From Streptomyces sp. DH24 (GTDB lineage Bacteria > Actinomycetota > Actinomycetes > Streptomycetales > Streptomycetaceae), in NCBI RefSeq assembly GCF_029813775.1, contig NZ_JARVKW010000024.1, positions 45,363 through 109,362 of the forward strand: a DNA stretch of 64,000 nt. Reading direction: 5' to 3'. Made by a program: the position numbers and the translations under genes. Under the pieces are notes generated by a model. The model did not search any database. It was not told the origin of the DNA and saw only the letters and a list, made by a program, of their open reading frames with translations. Numbering within the stretch: the stretch's first letter is position 1; every line of letters begins with the position of its first letter. Positions 15,832-23,493 of this stretch are shown piece by piece.

Positions 15832-17069
15832 TCGGTTCGCATGCGGTCTGCCCAGTCTCGTGCGTAGGAGGCGGAGGGAGCCATGACGAACAGGCCCCGG
15901 TGGAAGTCGCCCATGAGCGTGCGCATACGGCCGGGCAATGGGTCGCCATCCATGATGGTGAAGACGTCGGTGGCTGAGGCCGTGGCCTGTTCGGCCTCTC
16001 CCTGGTGAAGCTGTGCTAGGGCGAGCTGGGCCGTCGCGAGGGCCTTGTTGCGCCGGAAGGCGGTCGGGATCCTGGCCAGCGCGCGGTGAGCCATGGCTTC
16101 GGCATGAGGGTGGCGTCCGCTGTTGAACTGGACGATTGCGGCTAGGTGGTCAAGTTCGGCCTGCCCGTAGAAGGCGGTCCAGCGCGGACGCTCTCGGTCG
16201 GCCACCCTGGTGAAAGTGTCCTGGGCTGATCCCAGTGAACGCAGGCCCGCACGGCCGTCACCGAGAGCCGCGTACGCGAGGGCGACGCGGACTCGGCCCA
16301 GCGAGTCGAAGAACGGGTCTCGGCGAGCCGCTGAGGAGGCTTGCGCGGCCTGGGCCGCTGCGAGGGCTTCGGGCCAGTTCTGCCGCTGGTAGGCGAGCAT
16401 CGAGAGGTTGACCCAGACCCGCATTTCGGTGGGGCCGTCCTGGGAGAGGCCGGCGTACGTCGCTGATTCGTTCAGGTAGCTCTGGGCCTGGTCGAGATTG
16501 CGGGCGTCGATGCAGGACCAGGCGGCGATGGTGGTGTACTCGGCGGCCAGTGCGTACAGGGCTCGGCGGACGCGTTCGCCGGCGTTGCGCTGCTGTAGTT
16601 CCAGCACCTTGGTGCGGCCCTGGGCGGCGGCCTTCTCCAGTGCCGTGTGTCCGCCCTGGCGGTCGTCGGCTTCGACAAGGGCGTTCATCCCGGCAGCGAC
16701 CCGGGCCACGTCCGACATGCCGACGGTCCGGCGTTGCACAACCAAGGGAACGGCGGCGACTGCGCTTCCGGTCGCTGAGGTGAGGAAAGTGCGACGCCGC
16801 ACGGGGTCCTCCTGCGGGTGTTGCATGGTGCGTGGTGCGCTGAACCCTAAGTCCTCGACGAGACAACCGAACACCCGCTCCAGGGCTGCACACGTGCGTC
16901 CGATGGGGCGGCGGGAGGTCCCGTTGAGGAGGTTGCGGATTGTGCGGTCGGAGACGTCACCGGGCCTGCCGGTGATCTCTGCCAGCGCAGCGTTCATCCG
17001 ACCAGCCAATTCTTCCTGGGTGAGCCCGAGTTCCTCCATCCGACCCTTGAGGATGGCGTTCGCTCCCAT
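15816..17069 (-). CDS. XRE-type HTH regulator with TPR-like sensor domain
   Basis: 417 aa. N-terminal helix-turn-helix (LGLTQEELAGRMN, then SDRTIRNLLNG, residues 14-50), then a Ser/Thr/Ala linker with an RRRTFLTSATGSAVAAVPL segment, then about 280 residues of helical repeats rich in Ala/Arg typical of the C-terminal tetratricopeptide-like half of this common Streptomyces regulator type. ATG 17069. Divergent from the anti-sigma-like ATPase at 17317, so it may control that gene and the graspetide locus further right. The ligand is unknown. Confidence 0.8.
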   Translation of the reverse strand: MGANAILKGRMEELGLTQEELAGRMNAALAEITGRPGDVSDRTIRNLLNGTSRRPIGRTCAALERVFGCLVEDLGFSAPRTMQHPQEDPVRRRTFLTSATGSAVAAVPLVVQRRTVGMSDVARVAAGMNALVEADDRQGGHTALEKAAAQGRTKVLELQQRNAGERVRRALYALAAEYTTIAAWSCIDARNLDQAQSYLNESATYAGLSQDGPTEMRVWVNLSMLAYQRQNWPEALAAAQAAQASSAARRDPFFDSLGRVRVALAYAALGDGRAGLRSLGSAQDTFTRVADRERPRWTAFYGQAELDHLAAIVQFNSGRHPHAEAMAHRALARIPTAFRRNKALATAQLALAQLHQGEAEQATASATDVFTIMDGDPLPGRMRTLMGDFHRGLFVMAPSASYARDWADRMRTEWSRA

Positions 17070-17316
17070 GGACCGACCGTAGCCCTGTGGTCACTGGTCG
17101 AACCAGACCCGAGGTCACCGGAGCGTAAAGTCTTCCGGTTCGCGGAGGCACGGCGGGGCGCGACATTTCCTGTTCGCCGTCGGCCAAGGGCCGTTGACTC
17201 GATACCAGCCGTTGAGCGGGCGAGATTCCCCTTCCTGCCTCTCGATGGCGTGGAGGAAGGCCCGCCCCTGCGCACCCGTCGCGGGGCGGGCGTCCCAGCC
17301 TCGGAGGGATGACCCC

Positions 17317-17739
17317 GTGACCATGACCGCCGCCAAACCAACCGCGACCGGTGTTCCGGGCTACACCGAGACGGTGCCGTGCGAGCCGGAATCCGCGCGC
17401 CGCGCACGTCTGCTTGTCTCCGCGGCTCTGGACACCTGGGGCATAGGCGAGTTGGCCGAGGTAGGCACTCTGATCGTTTCGGAGCTGATCAGCAACGCCG
17501 TCAGCCACACGCCCTGTCGCGTGGTCCGTGTGATGATTCGGCGCGAGACGGCCGAAGTGATTCGGATCGGCGTTGCCGACAAGTGCCGAGACACCCCGGA
17601 ACCGGGCTGTCCTGAAGGTGACTCGGAGGTCGGCCGTGGTCTGCTCCTGGTCGAGTCGCTGAGCTGGCGGTGGGGCTACGACCTGCATCGTTGGGGCAAG
17701 CTCGTCTGGGCAGAGCTGCGGGTGCCAGCCGCATGCTGA
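17317..17739 (+). CDS. ATP-binding protein, RsbW/SpoIIAB-like (HATPase_c)
   Basis: 140-aa GHKL-ATPase domain alone, as in anti-sigma-factor kinases. The N box is LIVSELISNAVSHTPC, the metal-binding region reads RIGVADKCRD and the glycine box EVGRGLLLVESLS. Streptomycetes encode many such orphans, which are thought to phosphorylate anti-anti-sigma factors or act as regulators. GTG 17317 follows GGAGGG with 8-nt spacing, and ATG 17323 is an alternative. The next gene overlaps its stop. Frequently found upstream of ATP-grasp RiPP loci in my recollection; any role there is unproven. Confidence 0.8.
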   Translation: MTMTAAKPTATGVPGYTETVPCEPESARRARLLVSAALDTWGIGELAEVGTLIVSELISNAVSHTPCRVVRVMIRRETAEVIRIGVADKCRDTPEPGCPEGDSEVGRGLLLVESLSWRWGYDLHRWGKLVWAELRVPAAC

Positions 17740-18095
17740 TCTCGCGTATCTCCTTACGACTCCTGCCCTCGGAGGAACTGGTCGGCGACCCGTTCCCGGA
17801 CGTGTGCGTGCAGCTGGCCTTCGGCCCGACGCGTCCGTCTGACGAGACCGGCGTGGTTGCTGTCCCAGAGTCGGTCCGGATAACTCCCGCCGACCTTGTG
17901 CGGCTGCGCGTCGAGTCGGGACTGGCTCTCGGCGAGATCCGTGCGGAGATGCAACGTGCCGAGATCGCGTGGCGGCAACAGCTCAGCCGCTGGTACGGCG
18001 ACGGCCGACTGGCAGTCGAGGCCCGCGCACCGGACATCAGCCTCCTTCAACGGGTCCTGGACGGGTTGCGGAATCCCGGTCCGGTTTCGACGTAG
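17733..18095 (+). CDS. Unknown small protein downstream of the anti-sigma-like ATPase
   Basis: 120 aa beginning MLISRISLRLLPSEELVGDP, with ATG at 17733 overlapping the previous stop by seven bases, which implies coupled translation. The body contains VESGLALGEIRAEMQRAEIA, a likely helix, and an acidic N-terminal half. No known motif. It seems to be an obligate companion of the ATPase. Confidence 0.6.
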   Translation: MLISRISLRLLPSEELVGDPFPDVCVQLAFGPTRPSDETGVVAVPESVRITPADLVRLRVESGLALGEIRAEMQRAEIAWRQQLSRWYGDGRLAVEARAPDISLLQRVLDGLRNPGPVST

Positions 18096-18216
18096 GCCCC
18101 GGCGCCTCTTCTTCCCGGCGCCCCTGAGACTCCCGCACATGCAGGATCGTGTTCCTCGATGCCGTGCGGGTGAGCAAGTCAGGCGAAGGACAGAACTTCT
18201 GACAGGAAGGAAGACC

Positions 18217-18519
18217 GTGTTCAACCACATGGATCGATTCCCCACGGGCAGCCCGCTGCCGCAGGGACATCTGACGGCGGCCCCGTGGGGTCTCCGTCGC
18301 ATCGCCCCGTACCCGCCCGTCGAGGGCCCCGTCTACGCGACGGTGACGCTGGATCCGGAGACGCAGACCGCCCGGTACTTCGACACTTCCGGGGCGCCCA
18401 CCATGTCCCCAGGCCACGGCACATCCTCCGGTACGAATCCCGCGACCGGCACCACGGGCCAGGGTGACCGCAACAGCGACTCCCCGGACAGCGACACGGG
18501 GAACGACACGGACCAGTGA
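18217..18519 (+). CDS. tgmA: ATP-grasp-modified RiPP (graspetide) precursor, TgmA-like
   Basis: 100-aa precursor. The leader contains the conserved block PWGLRRIAPYPPVEGPVY (23-40) followed by LDPETQTARYFDTSG (45-59), the recognition element of the actinobacterial ATP-grasp target family. The core (about residue 66 on) begins GHGTSSGTNPATGTTGQG and ends in an Asp-rich tail SDSPDSDTGNDTDQ. Thr/Ser-rich stretches facing Asp acceptors are what ATP-grasp enzymes link into macrolactones. GTG 18217 has AGGAAGG upstream. Its stop overlaps the maturase start (GTGA). MGKHGTS of related precursors is MSPGHGTS here. Confidence 0.88.
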   Translation: MFNHMDRFPTGSPLPQGHLTAAPWGLRRIAPYPPVEGPVYATVTLDPETQTARYFDTSGAPTMSPGHGTSSGTNPATGTTGQGDRNSDSPDSDTGNDTDQ

Positions 18520-19486
18520 CTCTGGTGACGAACGACGATCGTCCGGTCCTGGTCGTCACCAACCTCGACGACCCGACCGCGGACTTCGTGATCGCCGAGC
18601 TGCACGACCGGGGCGTCCCGGTCGTGCGGTTCGACTCCGGTGACTTCCCCGCCACCCTGTCGTGCTCGGCCGCCATCGGCGGCACCGACAGTTGGTGGGG
18701 AAGCGTGCAGACACCGAGCCGACGTGCCGACCTGGGCGCGGTGCGTTCCGTGTACTACCGGCGCCCCTCCGGGTTTGCCTTCCCCCACCTCGACAAGCAG
18801 GACGAACGGTTCGCCGTCGCCCAGGCGCGCTACGGGCTCGGAGGCATCCTGACCTCGCTGCCCGGCTGCCTTTACGTCAACCACCCCAATCGCATCGGCG
18901 ACGCCGAGTACAAGCCAGCCGGGCTCGCGGCAGCGGCGGCGGCTGGCTTCACGCTTCCGCCGACGTTGATCACCAACGTTCCCGACGACGCGCGGGCCTT
19001 CATCAAGGCGCAAGGTGCCGTCATCTTCAAGCCGATTTCGGTTCCGCTCTACCTGGTCGACGGCAAGGCCCAGACCGTCCCCGTGACCGAGGTGACCGTC
19101 GACGAGGTCGACGATTCCGTGTCCGGCACCATGCACCTCTTCCAGAAGCGGGTGCGCAAGGTTGCCGATATCCGGGTGACTGTGATCGGCGAGCAGATCT
19201 TCGCCGTGCGGATCGACTCCGGTCTCCTCGACTGGCGTACGGACTACGGCACTCACACATACACGCCGCTTGCCGCGCCACCCGGGTGGAGCGGTCGATG
19301 CGTGCCTATCTGAAGCACTTCGGGCTCGTCTTCGGGGCGTTCGACTTCGCTCTGACCGACCGCGGTGAGTGGATCTTCATCGAGTGCAATCCTTCCGGGC
19401 AGTGGGCATGGATGGAGCCGCCGACCGGTCTGCCGATGACTGCCGCACTCACCGATCTCCTGGAAGGAGGACTCCGTGGCCAGTGA
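18516..19486 (+). pseudogene. tgmB: ATP-grasp graspetide maturase, TgmB-like, apparent one-base frameshift near 19285
   Basis: The frame from GTG 18516 encodes the N-terminal and central ATP-grasp regions (VLVVTNLDDPTADFVIAELH, VYYRRPSGF, LYVNHPNRIGDAEYKP, AVIFKPIS, DIRVTVIGEQIFAVRI), then stops at 19313 after LLDWRTDYGTHTYTP. The remaining, catalytically essential C-terminus (MRAYLKHFGLVFGAFDFALT, WIFIECNPSGQWAW) lies in another forward frame and ends at 19486. Adding one G to the GGG at 19284-19286 restores a continuous sequence, PPGVERSMRAYL. It should form ester links in the precursor core using ATP. Either the gene is dead, it uses frameshifting, or there is a base-calling error. Confidence 0.85.
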
Positions 19487-20663
19487 AACCGACATCGAGA
19501 CGGCCGCAGCCGATCTCCGGCGCCGGCTCGCCCGACAACTGGAGAAGGATGGCTGGCTGCGCTCGCCGCAGTGGCGGGCCGCCGTGGAGGCCGTGCCCCG
19601 CCACAGGTTCATCCCGCGCTTCTACCGGGAGAACCACGCAACGGGCGTCACCACCTGGGATCCGGTCACACAGGAGACGGTCGGTAAGGAGAAGTGGCTC
19701 CGGCTCGTCTACACCGACGAGACATGGATGACCCAGTTCGACGGCCGGGACATCGACTGGGCCGACCCGAAGCCGATCAGCAACGCGACCCCGACCTCGT
19801 CGTCGACGTTGCCGAGCCTCGTGGTCCGGATGCTCGAAGACCTGGATGTGCAGGACGGCATGAATGTGCTGGAGATCGGCACCGGAACCGGCTACTCGAC
19901 AGCACTGATGTGCCACCGGCTTGGCAGCGAGAGGGTGACCTCGGTCGAGACGGACGAGGGCGTGGCCCGACGAGCCGGCCACGCCCTCACGGGATCCGGT
20001 CATACCCCCCACCTGCTGGTGGGGGACGGCCGCGTCGGCCACCCCGACGGAGCCCCGTACGACCGGCTGATCGCCACGTGCGGCTTCCGCAGCATCCCGC
20101 CCGCCTGGCTGGAGCAGGTCCGCCCGGGCGGCCTCATCCTCACCACCCTTCGCGGCTGGATGCGCTCCCTCGGCCTGGTCAAACTCATCGTCACCGGTGA
20201 CAGCGCGAGCGGGTGGTTCAGCGAGGACGACCCGAGCTTCATGATCGCCCGTCAGCAGGACGCACCGGAGAGCCTCGGAATGGTGCCGGCCCCCGACGAC
20301 GGAACGGTACGGAAAGCCGTACGCGGGCCAGAGCTTCTCACCAGCTCCGGGTCGGGGTTCATGGCGCAGCTCGCGGCGCCGGACGCCCGTTTCTTCTCGA
20401 TGGCGGTCGATGGCGGCCCGGTCAGCACGTTTCTGCTGGACAGCGTTACCGATTCCTTCGCCGTCCTCGCTCGCACGGACGGCGGCTGGCAGGTCAGGCA
20501 GGGCGGCCCTCGCCGCCTGTGGGACGCGATCGAGTCGGCGGTGGCCACCTGGGAGGAGCACGGCTCACCGAACACCGCGGCGTTCGGCGTGACCGTCTCC
20601 CGCCACCAGCAGGCCGTCTGGCTCGGGAACCCGAACGGCCCGCAGTGGCCGCTACCCTCCTGA
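19476..20663 (+). CDS. tgmC: PIMT-like O-methyltransferase of the graspetide locus, TgmC-like
   Basis: 395 aa, SAM-dependent methyltransferase of the protein-L-isoaspartate type: SSSTLPSL (108-115), motif I VLEIGTGTGYSTAL (131-144), TSVETDEG, then GGLILTTLRGW. A long C-terminal extension (about 190 residues) distinguishes it from housekeeping PIMT and is typical of the ATP-grasp RiPP methyltransferases. In characterised relatives (for example the fuscimiditide system) this enzyme methylates an Asp of the cross-linked peptide, which then closes to an aspartimide. GTG 19476 overlaps the maturase end by 11 bp. This gene is intact, in contrast to the maturase. Confidence 0.88.
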   Translation: MASETDIETAAADLRRRLARQLEKDGWLRSPQWRAAVEAVPRHRFIPRFYRENHATGVTTWDPVTQETVGKEKWLRLVYTDETWMTQFDGRDIDWADPKPISNATPTSSSTLPSLVVRMLEDLDVQDGMNVLEIGTGTGYSTALMCHRLGSERVTSVETDEGVARRAGHALTGSGHTPHLLVGDGRVGHPDGAPYDRLIATCGFRSIPPAWLEQVRPGGLILTTLRGWMRSLGLVKLIVTGDSASGWFSEDDPSFMIARQQDAPESLGMVPAPDDGTVRKAVRGPELLTSSGSGFMAQLAAPDARFFSMAVDGGPVSTFLLDSVTDSFAVLARTDGGWQVRQGGPRRLWDAIESAVATWEEHGSPNTAAFGVTVSRHQQAVWLGNPNGPQWPLPS

Positions 20664-20694
20664 GACAGCCGCCACCGACGCGAGGAACGCGAGG

Positions 20695-21021
20695 ATGGAC
20701 GACGAGCCGCTGAAAGACTGGGCGGAACGCCGTGACGCGAAGATCGGCCGACTGCGCGCCGTGCCTGTCATGCCCGGCGACGGGCCCAGGGCATCACATC
20801 TGAATCCGGATGCGCCCCGCGCCATCGAGCGCTGGAACGGGCACACATGGGAGCTGTACGGATTCGCAGCCAGCCTGGTCGAGGCCCAAGCCATCCTGTA
20901 CCCGGAGGCCAACAAGCCCTCACCCTCAGGGCCGGTGCCGAAGCCGCTCGGCTCCGGCACCGGCAAGCACCGCAAACCCCAGGCGCCCAGGCCGGACGGT
21001 GGAGGCCGGGCAGAGAGGTGA
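20695..21021 (+). CDS. Small actinobacterial protein, DUF6087-like
   Basis: 108 aa: MDDEPLKDWAERRDAKIGRL, then GPRASHLNPDAPRAIERWNG and VEAQAILYPE, then a Pro/Gly/Lys-rich tail. I associate this pattern with a short Streptomyces family of unknown function (DUF6087, recalled). ATG 20695, 31 bp after the methyltransferase, so probably cotranscribed with the graspetide genes. It ends head-to-head with the broken relaxase gene. Confidence 0.6.
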   Translation: MDDEPLKDWAERRDAKIGRLRAVPVMPGDGPRASHLNPDAPRAIERWNGHTWELYGFAASLVEAQAILYPEANKPSPSGPVPKPLGSGTGKHRKPQAPRPDGGGRAER

Positions 21022-22698
21022 TCAACGCCGCCGCGCCTGAGGCTGCGGTGGGCGCGGAGCGGCGGGATGCCCCTCGACGTAGTGCGCGTTGGCTGCTTGG
21101 GCTCGTGGCCGGGTGCGTGGCGTTCGCCGAGGCGGCGGATGCGCCAGGTCAGTGCTCGTGCGGGGCTGTGGGCGTCGTCGAGCGTGCGCTGGTTGAGGGC
21201 CTGGTCGAGGATCGCGGTCGGGTTGTGTCCGGCTGTTTCCGCCTCGGCGAGCACGGTGGCAAGGGCGTCCCAGGCGGGGTCGTCCAGGATGCGTTCGGCG
21301 TGTTCGGGGACCGCTTGTTGGAGGTGGTGGGGCGTAGCGGCGCCTGGTCTGCGGGCCGGGTGCCCGGCTTGCGAGGCCGGCCAGGACCGGTCTGGCGATC
21401 TGCGCGTACGCGGCCTGCAGGTGGATGAGGGTCTGCTCGGCCGCCGCCTGCTGCTGGGCGTGCTGGCGGGTGCGGTGCCAGTGCATCGCGTAGGCGACCG
21501 CGGTGAGCGCGACGTCCAGCAGCATCGCCAGCCCGGCACCGTCGCCATGCCGCGCGGGTTCTTTCCAGATCGCCTGGACACTGCGGCGAAGGACATAGGC
21601 ACTGGCGTCGTCGGCGGCGATGCGGGAGCGGGTGGCGCGCTCGAAGGCGAAGGCGGCGCGTTCGAGTTCGGCCCGCACCGCGATGGGGGCGGTGAGCGGG
21701 AGCAGGTCGAATGCTGTGCCGAGCGCGGCCAGCTGGCCCTGGGCCGTCGGGTCGTCGCCGTGGGTGAGGTGGTGGGGGATGCGTTCGGTGGCGGCGGTGG
21801 CCTGGTGCCAGGGGTTGCCCGGCCGGACGGTCGCGGGCTCGGGGCTGGTGGTGGCGAGGCGTTGGCGAAACTGGGGGAGGGAGAGGTCGGGGGCGAGGGT
21901 GGAACCGGCGTAGAACACGGGCTCGCCCTTGTCGTTGGTGTCGCCGGGCAGGGCGAAGTTGCAGCCGAGCGCGTCGCCGGACGGGCCGAGCTTGAGGCGC
22001 ACGGTCACACCCGTCGCTTCCAGCAGGGCGAAGAACTCGGCCTCGGTGGAGGCGGCTGCCATCGCGCGGCGGACGCGCAGGCGCAGGATCTCGCGGGAGG
22101 TGGCGTCCTGGCCGAGGCGCTTGGCCTTGAAGTGCTCCTTGCTGGTGGGGCGTTTGGCGGCGGTGCCGTCGCCAGGCTTCAACCGCCTCAGCCGGTAGTC
22201 GATTTCGATCTTGCGGGCTTCGCGCTGGACGGCGCGCTGGTCGTAGTCGCGCTGGGGGCGGCGGCCGTCCTGGCGGACGAGGGTGGCGGCGATGTGGATG
22301 TGGTCGTCGGCGTGGCGGACGGCCACCCAGCGGCAGGCTTCCTCGTCGCCTTCGGGGGCGATGCCAGCGGCGGCCACGATCCGGCGGGCGATGTTGGCCC
22401 ACTGGGCGTCGGTGAGGATCGGGTCTTCGGGTGCGGCGCGGACGGGGCAGTGCCAGACGGTGTGCTTAGGTGCCTTGTCGCCCAGCATCTTCACGGGCTG
22501 GTCGAGCTGTGCGGCGAGCTGGGCTTCCACGTCCTTCGGGTCCCGGTGGGAGCTGCGGCCGGGGTCGGGGGCGAAGTCGTTTCAGGAGGCCACCAGGTGC
22601 GGGTCGATGTGCTCGTTGGCCCGGCCCTTGCCGAAGAGGTAGCCGATCGTGCGGCGCGTGGCATGTGGACCCTTGCCGAGGATGATCTTCGGTATCAA
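21022..22698 (-). pseudogene. MOB relaxase with in-frame stop and two compensating frameshifts
   Basis: A TTG at 22698 begins LIPKIILGKGPHATRRTIGY, the usual start of Streptomyces mobilisation relaxases. At 22584-22582 a TGA interrupts LVAS-stop-NDFAPDPGRSSH in the same frame, where homologues should have Trp (TGG). The body follows, with the metal-binding HIHIAATLVR (HADDHIHI) and YDQRAVQREARKIE. Near 21329-21332 an extra base in a G4 run (C4 on the coding strand) shifts the frame, so that HHLQQAVPEHAERILDD is read in another frame. Near 21110 a missing base restores the first frame (PRAQAANAHYVEG). A functional nickase is unlikely. Confidence 0.8.
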
Positions 22699-22702
22699 TG
22701 GC

Positions 22703-23377
22703 TCACCGCCCGTCTGTGATCTGGGCAACGGCGGTGTCCAGCTTGGCGATGGACGCCTCGACGCGCTCCAGGAGTCGTTGGACGGTGTCGGGGTGGGGCC
22801 AGGCGCCGTCCTGGTTGAGGTGGCGGGTGAGCTGGTTGAGGTTGCTGCCGATCTTGCCGAGCTGCCCGTTGGCAACCATCAACGCCTTCACCATGGCGCG
22901 GTAGTCGGCGACGGCCGCGGTGGGGTCGTCGGCGCGGGCGGCGGCGAGCGCGCACTCGGCGACGTAGCCGCCGGGCTTCATGCGGCTCAGGGCAGCGGCG
23001 TTCTGGACGAGGGCGAACTCGTCGTCGTTGTAGCGGGGATGGACGCGGCGCTCGCGCAGCTGCTTGTCACGCAGACGGCGACGCGGCGCGGGGCGGTGGC
23101 GCTCGTTCAACGACGGTTCGCCCCCTGCCTCGTTCGGCACCCCCGGGCTGGCCGGCCCCGGCGCCCCTACGCCGGATGCCTCCGTCTCCCCCGGCGCGAG
23201 GGCCGGGTAAGGACTCCTTATCCGACAACTTGCTGCGCTGTCTGGGGCTGAGGTGGTGAGCATCTGCTGTTGAGCTGTGGGTAGTTCGTGGTGCTGTTCG
23301 TGTATGAGGGTGCTCCGGTGGTGAGGGGGCGGGAGGTGTGTCACGTGCGTCGCATGCGTCCCATGCCTGGTCAGCAC
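22703..23377 (-). CDS. mobC: MobC-like relaxosome accessory protein
   Basis: Open frame of 224 codons whose recognisable part is the last 125 residues: RERRVHPRYNDDEFALVQNA (ribbon-helix-helix-like), ALSRMKPGGYVAECALAAAR, then a helical end (MVANGQLGKIGSNLNQLTRH). This matches plasmid mobilisation MobC proteins, which bind oriT and help the relaxase. The relaxase frame begins within a few bases of its stop. The true start is uncertain: the first 90 residues are Pro/Gly-rich and a GTG near residue 81 is possible. A perfect 13-bp palindrome TAAGGACTCCTTA (23208-23220) lies within this N-terminal stretch and could be an oriT or operator element. Confidence 0.7.
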   Translation of the reverse strand: MLTRHGTHATHVTHLPPPHHRSTLIHEQHHELPTAQQQMLTTSAPDSAASCRIRSPYPALAPGETEASGVGAPGPASPGVPNEAGGEPSLNERHRPAPRRRLRDKQLRERRVHPRYNDDEFALVQNAAALSRMKPGGYVAECALAAARADDPTAAVADYRAMVKALMVANGQLGKIGSNLNQLTRHLNQDGAWPHPDTVQRLLERVEASIAKLDTAVAQITDGR

Positions 23378-23425
23378 AGGTACGGACGCTCGGGCAGGTA
23401 CGGAGATGTCCGTCCCGGTGAGGAC

Positions 23426-23459
23426 ATCCGTCCCCGCGCTGACCTGCGCGGGGACGGAT
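23426..23459. terminator. Perfect 13-bp inverted repeat, terminator-like hairpin or oriT element
   Basis: ATCCGTCCCCGCG at 23426-23438 pairs perfectly with CGCGGGGACGGAT at 23447-23459 across an 8-base loop. It lies between the end of the DUF3631 gene (23494) and the mobC start. No T-run follows on the minus strand. It contains the same GTCCCC/GGGGAC core that is repeated inside the DUF3631 gene. Position before mobC/relaxase is also where an oriT would be expected. Confidence 0.5.
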
Positions 23460-23493
23460 GCGACGCCGTGATACGGCCCCAGGGGGAGGCGGG

